From contig CAMNGC010000016.1 in the NCBI GenBank assembly GCA_946537885.1, positions 1 through 43,172 of the forward strand: DNA of 43,172 nt, written 5' to 3'. A model generated the notes under the pieces. It made no database searches. It had not been told where the DNA came from and saw only the letters and a program-made list of their open reading frames with translations. The translations under genes were made by a program, and so were the position numbers. This DNA is from an uncultured Clostridia bacterium (lineage in GTDB: Bacteria > Bacillota > Clostridia > Saccharofermentanales > Saccharofermentanaceae). Below are positions 6,862 through 16,104 of the stretch, piece by piece. Numbering within the stretch: the stretch's first letter is position 1; each line of letters begins with the position of its first letter.

Positions 6862-8391
6862 ATGACTATCGATGAATTGAGAAAAGAGATAGATCAGGCC
6901 GACAGAGATATCCTGGCGGCTATCGAGAGGCGTATGGCTATCAGCAGACTGATAGCCGAGCAGAAGAAATTCACCGGCAAGGCGGTATACGACTCGGAGC
7001 GTGAGAAGATCAAACTTGAAGAGTTGAAGCTCAAGGCGGGGGACGAGTCCCGTGAATACATCGACGATCTGTACGGTACTATTCTGGATATCTCCAAAAA
7101 GCATCAGAACAAGCCCCTGTTTGGCGTACTCGGCCGTAAGCTTCCCCACACATATTCACCGGAGATCCACAGGCTTCTGGCCGCTCGTGATTATATCTAT
7201 ACTGTCATCGAGAGGGAGCCTGAGGAGATAGACGAATTATTCTCATCCGCTGTCTACGGCGGATTTAATGTTACCATCCCTTATAAGAAGGAAGCTGCCA
7301 AGCGCTGTGATATCTTGGAGCCTGACGCGGAAAAGATCGGAAGCGTCAACACGGTTGTTTTCGGTAAAGACGGCAAGATCTACGGATATAACACGGATAT
7401 ATACGGCTTCTGTTATATGTTAAAAAACGGCGGGATCGATCCTCATGGTAAGAAATGTCTCTGCCTTGGTCATGGCGGAGCGGCCGTCGCGGTAGAAGCA
7501 GGACTTAAGAAGCTTGGCGCGGCTGAGGTACATTTCTGCAGCAGGAGTGAGGAGATCAACTATGGCAATGTTTATGATGCTTGTAATGATGCCGAGATCA
7601 TCGTAAATGCCACGCCTGTCGGAATGTATCCTGATATAGATGAGGCTGTGGCCGATCTGTCGAGATTTCCCAAGCTTGAGGCCTTTGCGGATCTTATATA
7701 CAACCCGTCTCGCACAAAGCTCCTGCAGCAGGCCGAATCTCTCGGGCTTAAGACCGCCGGTGGTCTCGACATGCTGGTTGCTCAGGCCTATCGTTCGTCC
7801 CGCATCTTTACAGGCGACACAATTGGCGCCGACAACATTACAACCGATGACGAGAAAGAGATCCGACGCGTAGTGGATATCCTTCAGGGGCGTATGACAA
7901 ATCTGACCTTTATCGGCATGCCCGGTTGCGGCAAATCGACTCTGGCGGCAGCGGTCGCAGAAGCAACGGGCAGGAGTCTTGTAGACTTGGATCTGCTATA
8001 TGGAAAGGTTTACAAGGAAGCGCCTTCTGTCACCATCAACCGTGACGGTGAAGATAAGTTCCGCGCCAACGAATCGGCTATCGCCCGCTATGTGCTCCCC
8101 AAGTCCTGTCAGGTTGTATCCTGCGGCGGAGGCATAGTCACCCGTGATGAGAATTCCTTCTGGCTTAAAGCGAATTCTCTCGTTATTTATGTAAAAAGAC
8201 CTCTGACTGTGCTGGCTTCCGAGGATCGTCCCCTGACCATGCGTGACGGCGTGGAGAAGCTCTACGAACAGCGCCGTGAGAGTTACGAAGCCCTCGCGGA
8301 TATAATTATTGATGTTCCCGCAATGGCTGACAGGGAGGCCTTTATATCAGAGGCGTTCTCTCAACTTCGAAAGGCAGGTGTTGAAATATGA
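6862..8391 (+). CDS. Trifunctional chorismate mutase - shikimate dehydrogenase - shikimate kinase fusion
   Basis: This 509-residue protein joins three domains. Residues 1-82 are an all-helical AroQ-type chorismate mutase (LRKEIDQADRDIL, ERR, AEQKK). Residues 86-325 are shikimate dehydrogenase (AroE): HTYSPEIH, NVTIPYKK with catalytic Lys142, NTDIYGF with Asp179, nucleotide motif GHGGAA (203-208), NATPVGM. Residues 347-509 are shikimate kinase (AroK): P-loop GMPGCGKST (352-360), DLD (375-377), FRANE (400-404), CGGG (421-424), lid RPL (456-458). It would thus catalyse chorismate to prephenate, dehydroshikimate to shikimate, and shikimate phosphorylation. No separate aroE or aroK is present nearby, so this protein fills both gaps in the pathway. 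It starts three bases after aroC and overlaps aroQ by ATGA. Confidence 0.92.
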   Translation: MTIDELRKEIDQADRDILAAIERRMAISRLIAEQKKFTGKAVYDSEREKIKLEELKLKAGDESREYIDDLYGTILDISKKHQNKPLFGVLGRKLPHTYSPEIHRLLAARDYIYTVIEREPEEIDELFSSAVYGGFNVTIPYKKEAAKRCDILEPDAEKIGSVNTVVFGKDGKIYGYNTDIYGFCYMLKNGGIDPHGKKCLCLGHGGAAVAVEAGLKKLGAAEVHFCSRSEEINYGNVYDACNDAEIIVNATPVGMYPDIDEAVADLSRFPKLEAFADLIYNPSRTKLLQQAESLGLKTAGGLDMLVAQAYRSSRIFTGDTIGADNITTDDEKEIRRVVDILQGRMTNLTFIGMPGCGKSTLAAAVAEATGRSLVDLDLLYGKVYKEAPSVTINRDGEDKFRANESAIARYVLPKSCQVVSCGGGIVTRDENSFWLKANSLVIYVKRPLTVLASEDRPLTMRDGVEKLYEQRRESYEALADIIIDVPAMADREAFISEAFSQLRKAGVEI

Positions 8392-8816
8392 AGATCCTGG
8401 TATTAAACGGTCCCAATTTAAATATGCTCGGCATCCGCGAGCCTGACATCTACGGTCGCAAGACCTACGACGATCTCGTATCTTTGATAAAGGATCACTG
8501 CGCCGGCGCCGGCATCGAAGTCGAGTGCAAGCAGAGCAACAGCGAGGGGACCTTGGTCGATTTTATTCAGCAGGCTTATTTCGAAAAGGTTGACGGCATA
8601 GTCATCAACCCCGGCGCCTACACCCACACCTCCGTGGCTCTCCTTGACGCACTCAAGGCCGTGGCCATCCCTACGGTCGAGGTTCACATCTCCCAAGTTG
8701 ACGAGCGCGAGAGCTTCCGTCAGATCTCCTATGTATCCTACTACGCCTGCAAGACCATTATGGGCAAGGGCTTTGACGGCTATCTTGAGGCGATCGATAT
8801 CCTGGCTGCGAAGTGA
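8388..8816 (+). CDS. aroQ: 3-dehydroquinate dehydratase, type II
   Basis: The type II dehydroquinase removes water from 3-dehydroquinate to give 3-dehydroshikimate. The 142-residue length is typical. Motifs are LNGPNLNMLGIREPDIYG (with the catalytic Arg/Tyr lid), QSNSEGTLVDFIQ, INPGAYTHTSVAL (with the conserved Asn and His) and EVHISQVDERESFR. ATG start overlaps the stop of the fusion gene as ATGA. It is the last gene of the aro operon and faces trkH convergently. Confidence 0.95.
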   Translation: MKILVLNGPNLNMLGIREPDIYGRKTYDDLVSLIKDHCAGAGIEVECKQSNSEGTLVDFIQQAYFEKVDGIVINPGAYTHTSVALLDALKAVAIPTVEVHISQVDERESFRQISYVSYYACKTIMGKGFDGYLEAIDILAAK

Positions 8817-8853
8817 GATCAAGACCACTTTATACAGTATCCTCGATAAGAAG

Positions 8854-8869
8854 CCCGGATAAGCCCGGG
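8854..8869. terminator. Weak hairpin between convergent aroQ and trkH
   Basis: CCCGG (8854-8858) pairs with CCGGG (8865-8869) around a six-base loop, in the 78-base gap between two convergent genes. Neither side has a strong T run, only a T-rich CTTCTTATC on the minus side. It may serve as a weak bidirectional terminator. Called by position and symmetry only. Confidence 0.35.
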
Positions 8870-8894
8870 TATTAGCAAAGCTGTCCGGAAATTA

Positions 8895-10367
8895 TCATCC
8901 GATCGACTTGCGTCTTCTGGCCGCCTCAATGGCACCCTTGTAGAGATTGGGGTGGAAGAGTATCAGCATGGGGAAGAGTTCAAGACGTCCTGCAAGCATG
9001 TCGAACATAAGAATGAACTTGGACAGAGACGACAGGAATCCGTAATTACATGTCGGACCTACAAGCGAGAGACCGGGACCGATATTGTTGAGACAGGCAA
9101 GCACTGCCGTAAAAGTGGATTCCAGATCGTAGCCCTCGATCGCCAGGACAAAAACGGAGACCATTAGCACCGATACAAAAGTGATGAGGTAAACATTGAT
9201 GGCGCGGATAACATCGTGCTCTACGGGTTTACCGTCCATATTGACTTTGCGGACGATCTTGGGGTGAATATAGGAGGATAACTCCTTACGGATCGTCTTG
9301 AGCAGGATAAGGATACGGCTGACCTTGAAACCGCCACCCGTGCTGCCGGCGCAGGCGCCCACGAACATCATGATCACAAGTACATATTTGGCGATAGTCG
9401 GCCAGAGGTCAAAATCCGCAGAAGCATATCCGGTGGACGAAGTGATCGATGTTACCTGGAAAAAAGCGTGGGTGAGAGCCGTAAAGGCGTGCTCATATTT
9501 GTCGGCAATGCTGATGAAGATGACTGCTACCGCCGAAGCTATCATGGCCAGATAGGCTTTTACTTCTTCCATGGTGAAGGCGCGCTTGATCTGGTGCATG
9601 AGAATATAATAGTAGGCGTTGAAATTAATACCGAAAAGAAGCATAAAGATGGCTACAACCCACTGAGTGTAGGCCGAGTAGCTCGCGAAGCTGTCGCTTT
9701 TGATGCCGAAGCCGCCGGTACCTGCCGTGCCGAAGGACAGGCAGAGAGAATCGAATACGGGCATACCGCCTGCCAACAGGAAAACGATCTCCACGACCGT
9801 CATGGCCAGATAGATCTTATAAAGGATCCTCGCTGTGGCGCCGATCTTGGGCACGAGCTTGCCGACCGAAGGACCCGGGCTCTCCGCTCTCATCAGATTG
9901 ATGTTGGAGCCGCCGCTCATGGGGATTACTGCCAACAGGAATACCAGAACGCCCATTCCGCCTAACCAGTGCGTGAAGCTTCGCCAGAAGAGTGATGTAT
10001 GAGTCAATGATTCCACATCCGGCAGGATACTGGCACCTGTTGTGGTGAAGCCGGATACAGTTTCAAAAAGCGCATCTACAAAGCTTGGGATCTCTCCCGT
10101 AATGACAAATGGAATGCTTCCGCAGACAGACAGGAGGATCCAGCTTAATGCTGTCGATATACAACCCTCTTTCATATAGATCATGGTATTGGAAGGCTTA
10201 AAGGCGCAACCGATCATGCCGATGGCGATCAGGGCCGCCGCGGTGATCAGATAGATAACACCCTCTTTCTCACCGTAACAAAGCGCCACAATACAGGGAA
10301 GAAGCATAAAAGCTCCCTCGATCCTCATGATCTGACTCAGGATGTAACGGATCATCGGAAGATTCAT
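8895..10367 (-). CDS. trkH: Trk/Ktr-type potassium uptake protein, membrane subunit
   Basis: The 490-residue multi-pass membrane protein belongs to the TrkH/TrkG/KtrB superfamily of K+ channels with four pore repeats. Selectivity loops are visible as SGFTTTGAS, GTAGTGGFGIKS, SITSSTGYAS and NNIGPGLSLVGP. The segment WLGGMGVLVF follows the first pore and GACAGSTGGGFKV the third; both are typical of TrkH. C-terminal LFPMLILFHP is also typical. It overlaps the upstream trkA by four bases (10364-10367), so the two subunits are co-translated. The gene would mediate K+ influx controlled by TrkA. Confidence 0.93.
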   Translation of the reverse strand: MNLPMIRYILSQIMRIEGAFMLLPCIVALCYGEKEGVIYLITAAALIAIGMIGCAFKPSNTMIYMKEGCISTALSWILLSVCGSIPFVITGEIPSFVDALFETVSGFTTTGASILPDVESLTHTSLFWRSFTHWLGGMGVLVFLLAVIPMSGGSNINLMRAESPGPSVGKLVPKIGATARILYKIYLAMTVVEIVFLLAGGMPVFDSLCLSFGTAGTGGFGIKSDSFASYSAYTQWVVAIFMLLFGINFNAYYYILMHQIKRAFTMEEVKAYLAMIASAVAVIFISIADKYEHAFTALTHAFFQVTSITSSTGYASADFDLWPTIAKYVLVIMMFVGACAGSTGGGFKVSRILILLKTIRKELSSYIHPKIVRKVNMDGKPVEHDVIRAINVYLITFVSVLMVSVFVLAIEGYDLESTFTAVLACLNNIGPGLSLVGPTCNYGFLSSLSKFILMFDMLAGRLELFPMLILFHPNLYKGAIEAARRRKSIG

Positions 10368-11752
10368 TTGAGGATGTCCTTTATGTCATTGAAACCGGTG
10401 TTGGTAGTAACGATCATTACCGTGTCATTCGTTCGTATGATATCGCCGCCGGTAGGGATGATAAGCTGACCTTCTCTGAAGATGAAGCTTATGAGGAGAT
10501 TAGACCTGAGTTTCAGATCACGAAGAGGTATCCCCGTAACTTCTGATTCCTCCGTAACCTTAAATTCGATGGCTTCCGCCCTCATATCGAAAAGGTGATA
10601 TAAAGTCTCGATCTTGCTGCCGCTGGCCGCCGTGCGGGCGCGCACATAGGCGATGATGGTCTCTGAGGTGATGTATTTGGGATAGATAACACTGCCCAGA
10701 TCCATATTATTGAAAACATTACTGAAGCCCAGACGGTTGATCTTGGTGATGATCTTGGCCTTGGAGACCTGCTTGGCGTGGAGCGTCAAAACGACATTCT
10801 CCTCATCGATTCCGGTCATGGGAACGAAGGCCTCAGCCTCCTCTATACCTTCCTCTTTGAGCAGGTCGGGATTGGAGCCGTCGCCGTTGATGATAATGGC
10901 GCGGGGCAGGAGGGTGGTGAGTTTCTCACACCTCTCGCGGTCCTTTTCGATGATCTTGACGGAGATCCCCGCGTGCAGCAACTGTTCTGCCAGGTAGTAA
11001 GCCGAACGTCCGCCGCCGACCAACATGGCGTTCTTGACCTGCTTAGTGTTGAAACCGACGGCATTAAGAAAATATTTGGAACCCTTGCGGGTGGAAACTA
11101 CCGATATCAGATCTCCGGCCTTCAGTACAAAATTACCGGACGGGATGTTGACTTCTCCGCCCCTCTCGACGCCGCAGATAAGGATGTCGTTGGTGATATC
11201 TGCACCCAGCTGGGCGACAGACATGCCGTCGAGGATGTTGCCTTCGGGGATCTTAAACTTAACCATCTCCGCCTGTCCGTGGGCGAAAGAGTTGACCTCA
11301 AGGGCCGTAGGCAGATAGAGGACGCGGGCCATCTCGCGGGCAGCCTCGAGCTCAGGATTGATGATAAGAGCGAGGCCCAATTTCTCGCGGAGATATCCGA
11401 CCTCACGGCTGTAATCAGGTGTTCTGACACGGGCTATGGATGCGCATCCCTCGAACTGTCTTGCTATCGTGCAGCAGAGAAGATTAAGTTCGTCGGAATC
11501 GGTTACGGCTATGATGAGATCCGCATCGGCGATACCCGCTTCCTTCTGAGTTGTGTAGCTGGCTCCGTTGCCTACATAGCCCATAACGTCATAAAGATTG
11601 GTGATATCCTGGATCCTGACGGGATCCTGGTCGATTATGGTTATGTCATGTCCTTCGCGGCTCAGCTGCTCGACGAGGTTATAGCCGACCTTGCCGGCTC
11701 CGACGATTATGATATTGAGTCCCTGAGGGGCACTCTTGCGTTTGTCTCTCAT
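10364..11752 (-). CDS. trkA: Trk system potassium uptake regulatory protein
   Basis: The 462-residue cytoplasmic protein has two tandem RCK units, each a Rossmann RCK_N followed by an RCK_C domain. The first starts IIIVGAGKVGYNLVEQL with acidic strand end IIDQD; the second starts AMLVGGGRSAYYLAEQL with IIEKD. RCK_C segments occur around residues 145-225 and 375-460. It gates TrkH in response to nucleotide ligands. ATG at 11752 has GGAGA eight to twelve bases upstream on the minus strand. The 262-base divergent region to the next gene shows no riboswitch that I recognise, and I found no ydaO-type c-di-AMP motif there. Confidence 0.93.
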   Translation of the reverse strand: MRDKRKSAPQGLNIIIVGAGKVGYNLVEQLSREGHDITIIDQDPVRIQDITNLYDVMGYVGNGASYTTQKEAGIADADLIIAVTDSDELNLLCCTIARQFEGCASIARVRTPDYSREVGYLREKLGLALIINPELEAAREMARVLYLPTALEVNSFAHGQAEMVKFKIPEGNILDGMSVAQLGADITNDILICGVERGGEVNIPSGNFVLKAGDLISVVSTRKGSKYFLNAVGFNTKQVKNAMLVGGGRSAYYLAEQLLHAGISVKIIEKDRERCEKLTTLLPRAIIINGDGSNPDLLKEEGIEEAEAFVPMTGIDEENVVLTLHAKQVSKAKIITKINRLGFSNVFNNMDLGSVIYPKYITSETIIAYVRARTAASGSKIETLYHLFDMRAEAIEFKVTEESEVTGIPLRDLKLRSNLLISFIFREGQLIIPTGGDIIRTNDTVMIVTTNTGFNDIKDILK

Positions 11753-12014
11753 TTATCTTCTCCGTTATTCTCCCTGATCGTAAGCTGGAATATTCGCTTC
11801 AGACGTGAACATAATACGTCAAAAAAGCAAATTTATAAAGTATTATGAGGAAAAGAGCTGTTTTTGCATTTATTTGCCCCTCGAAAAAAAGCAGGAAGTA
11901 AAAAATGCTTTATCTCGTGTTAAGAGGGCGTGAATTTTTGCACTCTATGATACAAAAAAGCTGATGTCGGTGTTAATATAAGCTTAAGTAATGCTTGGGG
12001 AGTATTGACTGCAA

Positions 12015-13670
12015 ATGGACGGTAAAAAGGTTGCATTAGGATCTTTGCTCTTGTTGATGACCGCTTTGGTCGGCGTTTGTAATGCGCTGAATTTTGGTAT
12101 CGGCGAAGAGAAAGAGGTTCTTGTAGCGCCTAATGGGGACACTGAACCAATCTCAACGTCTGTTTTTGAAGCAGGCAATACCGACGGTGTTGCATCAGAT
12201 CTGAGCGGTTATGTAGCCGCTTCGGCGCAATCGGCTTCCGAGATCGTTTTCGAGAATACGGATATGACAATGTATGCCACGGCCGCTTTCAGTATGAGAG
12301 AAGGGCCGGGCGTATTTTTCATGAGTGCAGGTAAGCTCTATTATGGTCAGGAAGTAAGGGTCATAGGTCTGTCGGATACGGGCTGGTACAAGGTTATGTA
12401 CGGTGACAAGGAGCTCTATACCTACCATGCATGTCTGTCTGAGGCAGAGCCGCCGGCCACTTCCTTTGTTGATGATTATGGTGTTCAGTTCGAGATCGTG
12501 GATGAGGATGCTTATGCCACAATGACATACTACATCAAGAGCGGCCCGGGGACCGAATATGACAACATCGGAGCTCTTGAGCTGGGGCAGAGGATCCATC
12601 TGATCGGAACATCATTTAACAATTGGAATTATATCGAGGCAGACGGTCTTACCGGTTATGTTTACGGGGACTGTGTCATAGCCGAGGACAACGATATAAG
12701 GATCATAATCGACGGCGTGGGAACCACCAAGGTCGATGCTATCGGCTATTCCCACATGAATATCGATGTAAGGAAAAATCCTTCCGCATTATCCGAGAAG
12801 ATCGGTTCCGTAAAATACGGTTCACAGATCCATATAACGGGAATCTGCGACAACGGTTATTATGAGATCGAGGAGAACGGTCAGGTTGCCTATATCTTAG
12901 GTGCGGCAGTTCAATTCAATGAGCCGAGACGTCGTGATATCGAAGAGGAGGATCCCGAGACTGAGGAGACAGAAGGTCAGGAAAATGAGACTGAGCAGAA
13001 CGGAACGGACAATAATTCCGGAGACAGCGGCAATCTGATCATTACCGTTAATACCGACGGTGAAGTCGAGACTTCACAGGAAGGGGCATCTTCCGGTGCG
13101 CCGTCCACGGTCATTGTATCCGTTGATCCCGAGACCAATACGACAGATACTACTATTATCGAGGGCACCGAAGATCCCGGAATCGATCAGACGCCGAGCA
13201 CTGTTGTAGCTGAAGCAGTGGCTACGCCTACTCCGACTCCTACACCGACGCCTACTCCCGAACCGGCACCGCCTGCCAATTCAATCCCGGCGGGTTCCCT
13301 TAATCCCGGAGAGGCTCAGGCTCTTCTCGCGATGGTAAATGATCTTCGTGCGCAGAACGGTCTTGCTCCGCTGGCATGGAACTCCGAACTCGAAGTTGCA
13401 GCCCAGACGAGAGCTATGGAGATCAGTATCCCTGACTGTTTCTCTCACACAAGACCGGACGGTTCCGATTACTGGACTGTCAACAGCAATCTGGTCTACG
13501 GCGAGAATATCGCGGCAGGTCAGGCTACGGCACAGAATGTTTTCGACAGCTGGTGCAATTCAGAGGCACACAGGAATAACATGCTGGGCAATTACACATC
13601 AATGGGAGCTGCGCTCTATGTAACATCAAGTGCAGCCTATACATATTATTGGGCACAGGAATTCAGCTGA
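12015..13670 (+). CDS. Exported SH3-domain and CAP/SCP-domain protein
   Basis: The 551-residue protein starts with a short charged segment and a hydrophobic stretch (about residues 5-25), a signal peptide or N-terminal anchor. Three bacterial SH3-like repeats follow (about 88-150, 165-225 and 245-300); the first two carry the R/K-x-GPG motif (MREGPG, IKSGPG). Then comes an acidic Thr/Glu-rich linker, a PTPTPTPTPTPEP spacer, and a C-terminal CAP domain (about 440-551) with SHTRPDG, GENIAAG, AHRNNML and YYWAQEF. It is likely a cell wall associated extracellular protein; CAP domain roles in Clostridia are poorly defined. GGGGAG lies 12 bases before the ATG, rather far. It is divergent from trkA. 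Confidence 0.88.
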   Translation: MDGKKVALGSLLLLMTALVGVCNALNFGIGEEKEVLVAPNGDTEPISTSVFEAGNTDGVASDLSGYVAASAQSASEIVFENTDMTMYATAAFSMREGPGVFFMSAGKLYYGQEVRVIGLSDTGWYKVMYGDKELYTYHACLSEAEPPATSFVDDYGVQFEIVDEDAYATMTYYIKSGPGTEYDNIGALELGQRIHLIGTSFNNWNYIEADGLTGYVYGDCVIAEDNDIRIIIDGVGTTKVDAIGYSHMNIDVRKNPSALSEKIGSVKYGSQIHITGICDNGYYEIEENGQVAYILGAAVQFNEPRRRDIEEEDPETEETEGQENETEQNGTDNNSGDSGNLIITVNTDGEVETSQEGASSGAPSTVIVSVDPETNTTDTTIIEGTEDPGIDQTPSTVVAEAVATPTPTPTPTPTPEPAPPANSIPAGSLNPGEAQALLAMVNDLRAQNGLAPLAWNSELEVAAQTRAMEISIPDCFSHTRPDGSDYWTVNSNLVYGENIAAGQATAQNVFDSWCNSEAHRNNMLGNYTSMGAALYVTSSAAYTYYWAQEFS

Positions 13671-13743
13671 TCATCTGATCTTTTGATCGTCCTTCGACAA
13701 ATCGATCCGCTATGAATCCCGTTGCCACGGGAGAGATCTTATT

Positions 13744-16038
13744 ATGGAACAATATAAAGTAAGCGGCATGGGATGTGCCGCATGTCAGGCAAGAGTCGAG
13801 AAAGCAGTTTCAGCCGTTGAAGGAGTCACCTCCTGCAGTGTCAGTCTTCTTACAAACTCAATGGGTGTTGAGGGGACTGCTTCACCGGAGGCTGTTATCA
13901 AGGCTGTAGAGGCAGCAGGCTACGGAGCAAGCCTATCCGGCGGTGCAGATGATGAAGACTTAAGTTATTCGCAGAAGCTTGCCGCGGAAGAAGAAGCACT
14001 CAGAGACAAAGAGACTCCAAGACTTCGGAAAAGGCTGCTGCTGTCAATAGGATTCCTTCTTGTCCTGATGTATATTTCCATGGGCCACATGATGTGGGAC
14101 TGGCCTTTGCCGCCCTTCCTTGAAGGTGAGCATGTGATCGTAGCATCGATCCAGCTGGTCCTTGCGGCGATAATCGCATTTATCAACAGACATTTCTTTA
14201 TAAGCGGGTTCAGGAGCCTTGTTCGCCGTGCTCCCAATATGGACACTCTGATCGCGCTGGGAAGCTCCGCCGCTTTCATCTATTCGACATTTGTTCTCGG
14301 CTTGATGATCAGGGCCGAGAATTCGGGAGATCACGAGAGAGTCATGGACCTGATGCATGATCTTTATTTCGAATCGGCTGCCATGATACTGACACTTATA
14401 ACCGTGGGTAAGATGCTGGAGGCTTATTCCAAGGGGCGCACGACGGATGCCTTGAAGAGTCTAATGAAACTGGCTCCGGAGACTGCCACGGTGATCAGAG
14501 ACGGTGAGGAATTTACAGTTCCCGTAGATGCAGTCCGTAAGGGAGAGATATTCGTTGTCCATCCCGGAGACAAGATCCCGGTAGACGGCTTAGTAATCGA
14601 AGGCTCATCCGCCGTTAACGAATCTGCCCTTACCGGCGAAAGCATTCCCGTTGATAAGTCAGTCGGTGACAATGTCTCTTCTGCTACGGTTAATCAGTCA
14701 GGCTTCCTTAAATGCGAGGCTGTCAGAGTCGGTGAAGATACTACACTTGCAGGAATAATCCGCATGGTCAGTGATGCAGCTGCCACCAAGGCACCGATCG
14801 CCCGTCTGGCCGACAGGATATCCGGGATCTTTGTTCCGGTCGTCATTGTTATTGCCGTAGTTACTACGGTTATCTGGCTGCTGATAGGTCGCAGTATCGG
14901 TTTCTCGCTGGCGCGTGGAATATGTGTTCTGGTAGTCAGCTGTCCCTGTGCCTTAGGGCTTGCAACTCCCGTTGCCATAATGGTCGGCAACGGTGTCGGC
15001 GCACGTAACGGAATATTGTTCAAGACAGCCGAGGCTCTGCAGGAGACGGGCAATATGAATGTGGTTGCCATGGATAAGACAGGCACGCTGACAAACGGAT
15101 CGCCCATTGTAACAGATATAGTCCCCTTTTCGAATATTACTGAAGAACTGCTTATCAAATATGCTTTTTCTCTCGAGAAAAAGAGTGAGCATCCTCTGGC
15201 CAAGGCTATCAGCGCCTATGCCGAAGAGAAAGGTGTCGAGACTTTTGACACTGAAGATTTTGCAGCTGCCGTAGGAAGCGGGCTTACTGCAAGCATCGGC
15301 GGCGCAAAGGTGGTCGGAGGCAACATGGCTTTCGTCTCATCGCAAGTGGCCATTCCCGATGAGATAAAAGATCGTGCCGGACATTTGGCTGCCGAAGGTA
15401 AGACGCCGATGTTTTTCGCTATGGATAACAAGCTCATAGGTCTTATAGCAGTGGCAGATACACTAAAGGATGATTCGGTTGAGGCCGTATCCCAGCTTCG
15501 TAATATGGGTATTCGGGTGGTAATGATCACCGGTGACAACCGAGCCACTGCAGAAGCAATCGGCAGATCGGCAGGGGTCAGCGAGGTTATCGCGGAGGTC
15601 CTGCCGGACGGCAAGGAGGACATGATCCGAGACCTTCAAAAGAATGGCAAGGTAGCAATGGTAGGTGATGGTATAAACGATGCTCCCGCCCTGACACGTG
15701 CCGATATCGGTATCGCCATAGGCGCCGGAACGGATGTCGCCATTGATGCAGCGGATCTTGTCCTCATGAAGAGCAGCCCCCTTGATGTGGCTGCCGCTGT
15801 TCGCCTCAGCAGACGCACTTATAGAAATATTATCGAAAATCTTTTCTGGGCGCTTTTCTATAATGTCCTGCTGATACCTCTGGCGGCCGGTGTTTATGCA
15901 GGACTTGGTCTCACCATGAACCCCATGTTCGGTGCTGCTGCAATGAGTCTGTCGAGCTTTTGCGTAGTTACGAACGCCCTGCGGCTTAATCTTGTAAACA
16001 TTTACGATACGAGCCGTGATAAGCCCCGTCGCCCTTGA
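13744..16038 (+). CDS. copA: Copper-translocating P1B-type ATPase
   Basis: This 764-residue membrane pump exports Cu+ using ATP. One N-terminal heavy metal domain carries GMGCAAC (Cys11 and Cys14). Membrane helices follow, the TGES actuator motif, the intramembrane metal site CPC in [12 protein letters not shown], the phosphorylation site DKTGTLT, the HP motif in SEHPLAKA, and [10 protein letters not shown]. The CPC motif and YN/MxxS-type residues in the last helices indicate Cu rather than Zn. No copZ or csoR is adjacent. A small hairpin CCCGT/ACGGG (13718-13731) overlaps the GGGAGAG ribosome binding site and could modulate initiation; this is only a suggestion. Confidence 0.93.
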   Translation: MEQYKVSGMGCAACQARVEKAVSAVEGVTSCSVSLLTNSMGVEGTASPEAVIKAVEAAGYGASLSGGADDEDLSYSQKLAAEEEALRDKETPRLRKRLLLSIGFLLVLMYISMGHMMWDWPLPPFLEGEHVIVASIQLVLAAIIAFINRHFFISGFRSLVRRAPNMDTLIALGSSAAFIYSTFVLGLMIRAENSGDHERVMDLMHDLYFESAAMILTLITVGKMLEAYSKGRTTDALKSLMKLAPETATVIRDGEEFTVPVDAVRKGEIFVVHPGDKIPVDGLVIEGSSAVNESALTGESIPVDKSVGDNVSSATVNQSGFLKCEAVRVGEDTTLAGIIRMVSDAAATKAPIARLADRISGIFVPVVIVIAVVTTVIWLLIGRSIGFSLARGICVLVVSCPCALGLATPVAIMVGNGVGARNGILFKTAEALQETGNMNVVAMDKTGTLTNGSPIVTDIVPFSNITEELLIKYAFSLEKKSEHPLAKAISAYAEEKGVETFDTEDFAAAVGSGLTASIGGAKVVGGNMAFVSSQVAIPDEIKDRAGHLAAEGKTPMFFAMDNKLIGLIAVADTLKDDSVEAVSQLRNMGIRVVMITGDNRATAEAIGRSAGVSEVIAEVLPDGKEDMIRDLQKNGKVAMVGDGINDAPALTRADIGIAIGAGTDVAIDAADLVLMKSSPLDVAAAVRLSRRTYRNIIENLFWALFYNVLLIPLAAGVYAGLGLTMNPMFGAAAMSLSSFCVVTNALRLNLVNIYDTSRDKPRRP

Positions 16039-16104
16039 GGTACCATTATTCACAATTTTTGTTTATAATCATATGGCATTAATCGAGGAAGTGAGGGGTA
16101 GCTG

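Noticed and set aside
10778..11848. Long plus-strand ORF of 356 codons opposite trkA
   Set aside because: It lies entirely antisense to the well-conserved trkA gene and its product resembles no protein family; a shadow frame from codon bias.
11753..12014. c-di-AMP (ydaO) riboswitch between trkA and the SH3/CAP gene
   Set aside because: Both flanking genes are typical targets, but none of the conserved ydaO segments are in these 262 bases. No clear promoter was found either.
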